A DNA stretch of 16,926 bases, from positions 1-16,926 of the forward strand of contig JARLHX010000226.1 of the NCBI GenBank assembly GCA_031292035.1. The letters run 5' to 3'. The notes beneath the pieces were generated by a model, which saw only the letters and a list, made by a program, of their open reading frames with translations, had not been told where the DNA came from and did no database searches. Both the position numbers and the translations under genes were made by a program. Origin of the DNA: Negativicutes bacterium (GTDB lineage: Bacteria; Bacillota_C; Negativicutes; Sporomusales_B; JARLHX01). Position 1 is the first letter of the stretch. The number at the start of each line of letters is the position of its first letter. This document shows positions 13,586-16,926 of the stretch, one piece after another.

Positions 13586-14397
13586 TTGTTCTCTTTGGTA
13601 GGATCGTACCTGATCTTGATCTTTATGCCACCCGCCACGGGATTGTGAGAGGCGACGATCAGGTAACCGCCGCCGCAGCCGGAATACATGGCCCCAGCGT
13701 AGGTTTTCTGGTAAGAGCACAGGATATTCATCAATTCGAGGTGGATGGATGGGTGCCGGACGGTCATGGGCAGCAAGTATTCCCAGGTGCGCATGCATTC
13801 GTTCATCGTCTCGCCCAGCCTTGAAAGATCCATAGAAACAATGGCGTCGTAGCAATCCTTGCCGCTCTGTCCCAGGCGGTGCACCCATTCGGGCTCCAGG
13901 TTTTTGATCAAGAGTGGGCTGTAGCCGTCTGGTCGCTGGGAGACCGGCAGCAGGTAGAGCACCTCTTCAAGCCAGTGCGCCACATCCGGGTCATTGCAGG
14001 ATTCTACATGCACCGGAAAATAGCCGCCCTCAAAAGCGAAATCATAATCTAAGCGGCTGACTCCTGGGTAAATAAGGCCGATCATATCCTGGGATCCGGA
14101 CGGCTCGGGCTTGTCACGGTTCTCTTGTTCGTACAAAGTCCTGACCAGTTGGGCCGGATCACCTTGAGGGAGAACACCGTTCCACAGCTGCCGTGCCACA
14201 TGACGGGTCGAGGTAGCCATCCCGCAGCGGTCCATGAAGCGGCAGGATGGCTCCAAACTGACAACTACCATCGAACCGGGCGGGGTAGGGTTCCTTTGGG
14301 ACATGAAGGGCTGGTCAATCCAGCCGCCCGCCAGCGCCAGACGGTATGGTATTTTGCCGATTGCCGATGTAATATCCTGCGCTGGAAATTCTTGCAT
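13582..14397 (-). CDS. GHMP-family sugar kinase
   Basis: A 271-aa kinase. The N-terminal motif IPYRLALAGGWIDQPF (16-31) matches the sugar-binding GGxxDxP segment of galactokinase, HddA and fucokinase relatives. GMATSTRHVARQLW (59-72) occupies the place of the ATP-binding GLGSS motif in altered form. SGSQDMIGLIYPGVSRLDY (100-118) and SGCGGGYLIVAS (239-250, motif 3) complete the fold. It probably phosphorylates a sugar or sugar phosphate that the adjacent nucleotidyltransferase then activates; the identity of the sugar is not evident. The ATG is preferred over an upstream GTG because AGGAG (14402-14406) lies just before it, 15 bases after the epimerase stop. Confidence 0.85.
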   Translation of the reverse strand: MQEFPAQDITSAIGKIPYRLALAGGWIDQPFMSQRNPTPPGSMVVVSLEPSCRFMDRCGMATSTRHVARQLWNGVLPQGDPAQLVRTLYEQENRDKPEPSGSQDMIGLIYPGVSRLDYDFAFEGGYFPVHVESCNDPDVAHWLEEVLYLLPVSQRPDGYSPLLIKNLEPEWVHRLGQSGKDCYDAIVSMDLSRLGETMNECMRTWEYLLPMTVRHPSIHLELMNILCSYQKTYAGAMYSGCGGGYLIVASHNPVAGGIKIKIRYDPTKENK

Positions 14398-14412
14398 GTT
14401 GCTCCTCACAAT

Positions 14413-15450
14413 TTAGAAGGAATCAGTTACCACATGCTCGCCGGCCTTACGGGCCTCATACTGCTGCTCGATCCAGGCATAGGTCTTTGCCAGGCCGGTT
14501 TTGAGCGGGGTGCAGGGCTCCCAGCCCAGAACGGATTGGATGAAAGTGTTATCACTGTTGCGACCGGCTACACCCTTGGGTGCGTCCAGGTCGTAGGTAC
14601 GCTCGAGTTTTACACCGCCGATCTCTTCTATATACGAAACTAACTGGCTGATAGAAACCAGCTCACTGGTACCCAGGTTGATGGGGGTGGCGATCAGGTC
14701 ATGGCTGTGCATGATTCTGTCTATACCGTAGACACAGTCTTCGATATAGCAAAAACTGCGGGTTTGCTCACCGGTGCCCCAGATCTCGATGGTGTGATTA
14801 CCGCTGTCTTTGGCTTCAATGACCTTGCGGCAGATGGCGGCGGGGGCCTTTTCGCGGCCGCCGAACCAAGTTCCGTTTGGGCCGTAGATGTTGTGGAAGC
14901 GGGCAATATGCGTTTCCAGCCTGCGCTCGGCCCAGTATTCCTGGCAGAACATTTCCGAAATCAGCTTTTCCCAGCCGTAGCCGCGCTCAGCCATGGCCGG
15001 ATAGGCATCCGATTCCTTGAGAGCCCGTACATTGGGGTCCTGTTGGAGGGTGGTATTGTAAGCACAGGCCGATGAAGAAAAGAAATAGCGGGTAACGCCG
15101 GCCCGGTAGGCGGCCTCGATCATGTTGGTGTTGATCAACACGCTGCGCAGGCATTCGACGCGGAAGCGTTCGATAAAACCCATGCCGCCCATATCCGCCG
15201 CCAGGTTGTAAACTTCAACGGCCCCTTCAACGGCGCGGACGGCGTTTTTATTTTCGGTCAGGTCCATGCACAGGCACTCAACCCCTGGAACGCGCTGGTA
15301 CCAGGCGGGCAGCGGTTTTTTGTCGACGGCCCGGATGCGAGTAAAGCCCTGGTCGTGGAAATAGCGGGCAAGTGAACCGCCAATAAAGCCACCAGCGCCA
15401 GTGATCAAAATCAAATCATCCGGTTTTAGCGAAGTCAAAGCAGTATCCAT
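14413..15450 (-). CDS. GDP-mannose 3,5-epimerase (plant GME type)
   Basis: An extended-SDR enzyme that converts GDP-D-mannose to GDP-L-galactose, with GDP-L-gulose as side product. GAGGFIG (18-24) binds NAD. The signature NLAADMGGMGFI, SSSACAY (Cys129), YGWEK (Tyr158, Lys162) and TWFGGREKAPAA (Lys201) correspond to Cys145, Tyr174, Lys178 and Lys217 of Arabidopsis GME with a constant offset of 16, so all catalytic residues are kept. IWGTGEQTRSFCYIEDCV follows as in the family. At 345 aa the length is normal. GAGGTGA lies about 6 bases before the ATG. First gene of a three-gene operon; the product presumably feeds a surface polysaccharide. Confidence 0.93.
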   Translation of the reverse strand: MDTALTSLKPDDLILITGAGGFIGGSLARYFHDQGFTRIRAVDKKPLPAWYQRVPGVECLCMDLTENKNAVRAVEGAVEVYNLAADMGGMGFIERFRVECLRSVLINTNMIEAAYRAGVTRYFFSSSACAYNTTLQQDPNVRALKESDAYPAMAERGYGWEKLISEMFCQEYWAERRLETHIARFHNIYGPNGTWFGGREKAPAAICRKVIEAKDSGNHTIEIWGTGEQTRSFCYIEDCVYGIDRIMHSHDLIATPINLGTSELVSISQLVSYIEEIGGVKLERTYDLDAPKGVAGRNSDNTFIQSVLGWEPCTPLKTGLAKTYAWIEQQYEARKAGEHVVTDSF

Positions 15451-15500
15451 TTATGTCACCTCAAACTTATTCTAGATGTTGGAAGAGTTATGTGTGTGTG

Positions 15501-15556
15501 GTAACCTTACCATATGTTATCGTTACCATATTAACATAACCCACAACGGTTGTCAA
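15501..15556 (-). promoter_or_regulatory. Promoter and operator of the epimerase operon
   Basis: On the minus strand TTGACA (15551-15556) and TAATAT (15528-15533) are 17 bp apart, with TG one base before the -10. TATGGTAA occurs twice on the minus strand, spaced by 16 bp and covering the end of the -10 and the start site (plus-strand TTACCATA at 15507-15514 and 15523-15530). TATGTTA and TAACATA form a 7-bp inverted pair, and GGTAAC/GTTACC a second one. Such dense symmetry at a start site indicates a repressor site. TATGGTAA also occurs at the promoter near 16640. Confidence 0.7.
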
Positions 15557-15589
15557 TACCCTTTTAAGATCCACTGGCGATCGAATAGA

Positions 15590-15979
15590 TTAACCGGACA
15601 CCAGCACCATGTTAGCGTACTGGATGGTATCTCCGGTGCGCACCAGGCCAATGGCCTGTGGAACTCGCTTCTTCATCTCCTCATGCGGCTCAAAATGGAG
15701 CGGCAGCTCAGCCGTCGCCTGCGTAAATTGCTGCCTGATTTCGATTGTATTGGCGTTTTTGAATTCTTCCGCCATATAAATCTCGGCGATATCAAAGTTT
15801 TTGCGGATGGCTTTAAGCACCTGCAGCACCGTGGGCACATCATCTACCAGGGAGAGGTCAACCGTTTCGATCATTGGCCAGTAGGGAAAGCCGCGGTCGG
15901 CAATCACCAGCATATTGGTATGCCGGATGCGGGCGAGCAGCGAATTAAGGGCGGGGTTGAGAATACCAGAACGTATCAT
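15590..15979 (-). CDS. RbsD/FucU-family sugar mutarotase
   Basis: Interconverts anomeric or ring forms of ribose, fucose or similar sugars after import. A 129-aa protein with RHTNMLVIADRGFPY (19-33; the family His is His20) and ETVDLSLVDDVPTVLQVLKAI, ending with the conserved IQYANMVLV, in which the Tyr and Asn line the active site. No transmembrane segment is present. AAGGA lies about 8 bases before the ATG. It follows a decayed ABC ATPase by 49 bases, the normal order of a ribose-type uptake operon, so it may be a surviving member of a dying operon. The choice between RbsD and FucU is uncertain; the RIRHTNMLVIADRGFPYWP opening looks more FucU-like. Confidence 0.88.
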   Translation of the reverse strand: MIRSGILNPALNSLLARIRHTNMLVIADRGFPYWPMIETVDLSLVDDVPTVLQVLKAIRKNFDIAEIYMAEEFKNANTIEIRQQFTQATAELPLHFEPHEEMKKRVPQAIGLVRTGDTIQYANMVLVSG

Positions 15980-16028
15980 TTTCTATTCCTTTTTAATCAG
16001 CTGGAGCCGCGTCTGCTTGCAGATCCGA

Positions 16029-16300
16029 CTACTCCCCAACGCTGATTTCTCCGATCGCTTCGCGCAAGATGTCCGCTTCGCAGGGTTCGCCGCGTTTGAA
16101 TTCCTTGCAAATACTGCCGTTGCGCATGTTGATGATGCGATGGCTCATCTCCAATGCTTCGGTGTAATCTGAGGTGAGCATCAGGATGACGACGGCTTCT
16201 TAAGCAGTTCCTGCATAATCTTTTAGATCTCTCGCCTACCATGATGCGGTCGGCTGCCAGAAATATGATAATGGAAAAACCGGGACGCGATCAACCGGTT
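16029..16300 (-). pseudogene. Decayed sugar ABC transporter ATPase (RbsA/MglA type), C-terminal part
   Basis: Minus-strand codons between a TAA (16200-16202) and TAG (16029-16031) read a typical RbsA tail: EAVVILMLTSDYTEALEM, SHRIINMRNGS, then EADILREAIG. Upstream, the expected helix appears in another frame with a stop (EI-stop-KIMQELLK, about 16203-16230). The switch-region remnant QPT is followed after a shift by IMVGERS (about 16230-16255). At least one nonsense codon and two frameshifts separate these pieces, so no functional protein is possible. The Walker A, Walker B and first ATPase domain are missing. It belongs with the mutarotase downstream and the sugar-binding-protein tail at the window edge. 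Confidence 0.8.
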
Positions 16301-16597
16301 CAGCGCACACAGACGCCAGCCAGCGTTCTTTACTGTTTATTTCTCAAAAACCCTGGCCAAAACTGCTCAGATCCTGTCATGAATAATGATTCCTCCAAAT
16401 CGTCCGTTGTAAGGGAGGCAAGTATCCCGGGATCTAAGACGTAATTACGATGGTTGGAGGGCGAAAACCAACCCCCACTGAACGACCTGAAATACTAAGG
16501 GTTTATTTCCTGTCTGAGACGAGCCAGATACACAACGGAGGGTAGTATAGGGTTCGTAGAACGACTTTGGTAAAAACCAATAAAGGTCGTTAAAGCA
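16301..16597. other. Unassigned spacer within the degraded uptake locus
   Basis: No recognisable gene. On the minus strand TTGGAGGAATC precedes an ATG near 16380 that opens only 16 codons before a TAA. On the plus strand a 31-codon frame runs from 16450 to a TAG at 16543, without ribosome site or known motif. GGTAAAAACC (16569-16578) and CGACTTT/AAAGGTCG arms around it (16562-16590) make an imperfect dyad. The segment may be remains of permease genes or of an inserted element, but I cannot show either. Confidence 0.3.
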
Positions 16598-16664
16598 GCA
16601 CAATTGTGCCATGGCTATTGTATGGTAATGGTAGCATATTAATATACTCAATAATGAAAGTCAA
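16598..16664 (-). promoter_or_regulatory. Strong promoter with operator-like palindrome, now without an intact first gene
   Basis: On the minus strand TTGACT (16659-16664) and TAATAT (16636-16641) are 17 bp apart. Just downstream is ACCATTACCATAC, which reads TATGGTAATGGT on the plus strand and contains the TATGGTAA octamer also found at the epimerase promoter. A 12-bp perfect palindrome GCACAATTGTGC lies at 16598-16609, about 20-30 bases into the transcript. It probably once drove the sugar transporter operon. A 55-codon frame opens at the CCATGG just before the palindrome but lacks a ribosome site. Confidence 0.6.
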
Positions 16665-16805
16665 GAAGCGAAATGTCTTAAATTATTCCTACAGATAATT
16701 GACCTTTCTGGAGCGATATCAACAAGCTCCTGAATGGCGTTATAGCCATTTATCTGTCTGCGCCAGCACCGCCTCAATATACAGATACCTTTGTCCGGTA
16801 TAAAG

Positions 16806-16840
16806 CGGGGCGGCCCGCGCCTTCACGTACGGGCCGTCCA
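16806..16840 (-). terminator. Terminator-like hairpin after the sugar-binding protein gene
   Basis: GGCGGCCCG (16809-16817) pairs with CGGGCCGTC (16830-16838) with one G-U, around a 12-base loop, 36 bases past the stop of the gene at the window edge. On the minus strand the tail is CCCCGCTTTATA, a weak T-run. It would separate the binding-protein gene from the promoter at 16636-16664. Confidence 0.6.
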
Positions 16841-16873
16841 CTTTTACAACTTTGCCATTTAGAACTTGAAAAC

Positions 16874-16926
16874 TCAGTAGAGCACGTTCTTTGCATCCTG
16901 CGAATCAATATTATCTTTGGTTACCA
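16874..16926 (-). CDS. C-terminal end of probable periplasmic sugar-binding protein (partial)
   Basis: The last 16 codons, VTKDNIDSQDAKNVLY then TGA, match the ending seen in RbsB-type ABC sugar-binding proteins, which often close with a T-K-D-N segment and a terminal Leu-Tyr. The rest lies beyond the window. The assignment rests on few residues but is supported by the ATPase remnant and the mutarotase on the same strand. No permease gene is seen between it and the ATPase remnant. Confidence 0.6.
   Translation of the reverse strand, partial: VTKDNIDSQDAKNVLY

Noticed and set aside
13586..13888. N-terminal extension of the tandem nucleotidyltransferase
   Set aside because: It lies wholly inside the kinase gene in another frame and has no family similarity; the ATGA overlap marks the true start.
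15997..16242. 81-codon minus-strand frame as a real gene
   Set aside because: Its sequence is Arg-rich and unlike any family, whereas a shifted frame gives a clear RbsA tail; it is a by-product of frameshifts in the ATPase remnant.
16445..16651. 68-codon minus-strand frame after the orphan promoter
   Set aside because: It begins upstream of the expected transcript start, no ribosome site precedes its internal ATG, and the composition (many Cys, Trp, Ser) is not protein-like.

Overview
The window most likely comes from an anaerobic or facultative Chloroflexota-type bacterium (Anaerolineae-like), probably from an environmental assembly. This placement is an inference. It rests on the mix of corrinoid methyltransferases, a DUF1638 protein, a plant-type GDP-mannose 3,5-epimerase, RbsA-like sugar import remnants and diverged dispersed palindromic repeats between genes. 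No rRNA or tRNA marker is present to confirm it. The coding sequence is moderately GC-rich, and AT-rich intergenic islands carry good sigma70-type promoters.

Left part (1-2600, + strand). The 3' end of GTP cyclohydrolase I (folE) is followed by about 350 bp of repeat-rich spacer. A promoter then overlaps a nearly canonical Fur/PerR-type 7-1-7 box and drives a BBE-type FAD oxidoreductase. A second repeat patch (three 18-bp units) follows.

Central part (2533-9670) is a corrinoid-dependent methyltransferase locus. A strong promoter, with two CCATATGG palindromes at its start site, leads into a split CobW/P47K-type GTPase and its apparent C-terminal partner with a His-rich tail. Next come corrinoid protein 1, a URO-D-type methyltransferase, a perfect hairpin, corrinoid protein 2 (about 91% identical to protein 1) and a second, very different URO-D-type methyltransferase. 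After a terminator-like hairpin and a repeat patch comes a DUF1638 protein. Convergent to it, and overlapping its stop codon, is an operon of a GntR/UTRA regulator and a third corrinoid protein. Together this looks like a methyl-group scavenging system for one or two unknown methylated substrates. The methyltransferases would move methyl groups to or from the corrinoid proteins, the GTPase pair might service metal or corrinoid, and the GntR protein probably senses a substrate. No corrinoid reductive activase (RACE/RamA type) is visible in the window.

Right-centre part (9834-12256, - strand) holds three short-spaced genes: a six-helix membrane protein (DUF4386-like), a zinc-free medium-chain quinone-reductase-like oxidoreductase, and a second unrecognised membrane protein.

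Right part (12421-15556, - strand) is a nucleotide-sugar operon behind a TTGACA-17-TAATAT promoter. It encodes a GDP-mannose 3,5-epimerase with all catalytic residues in place, a GHMP sugar kinase and a tandem cytidylyltransferase-like protein whose first active site is degenerate. It ends at a terminator hairpin. Beyond that is a stub of mannose-1-phosphate guanylyltransferase (manC), cut after 79 residues.

Far right (15590-16926, - strand) is a degraded sugar-uptake locus: an intact RbsD/FucU mutarotase, a decayed RbsA-type ATPase tail with stops and frameshifts, an orphan strong promoter with operator-like palindromes, a terminator hairpin, and the last 16 codons of what looks like a periplasmic sugar-binding protein.
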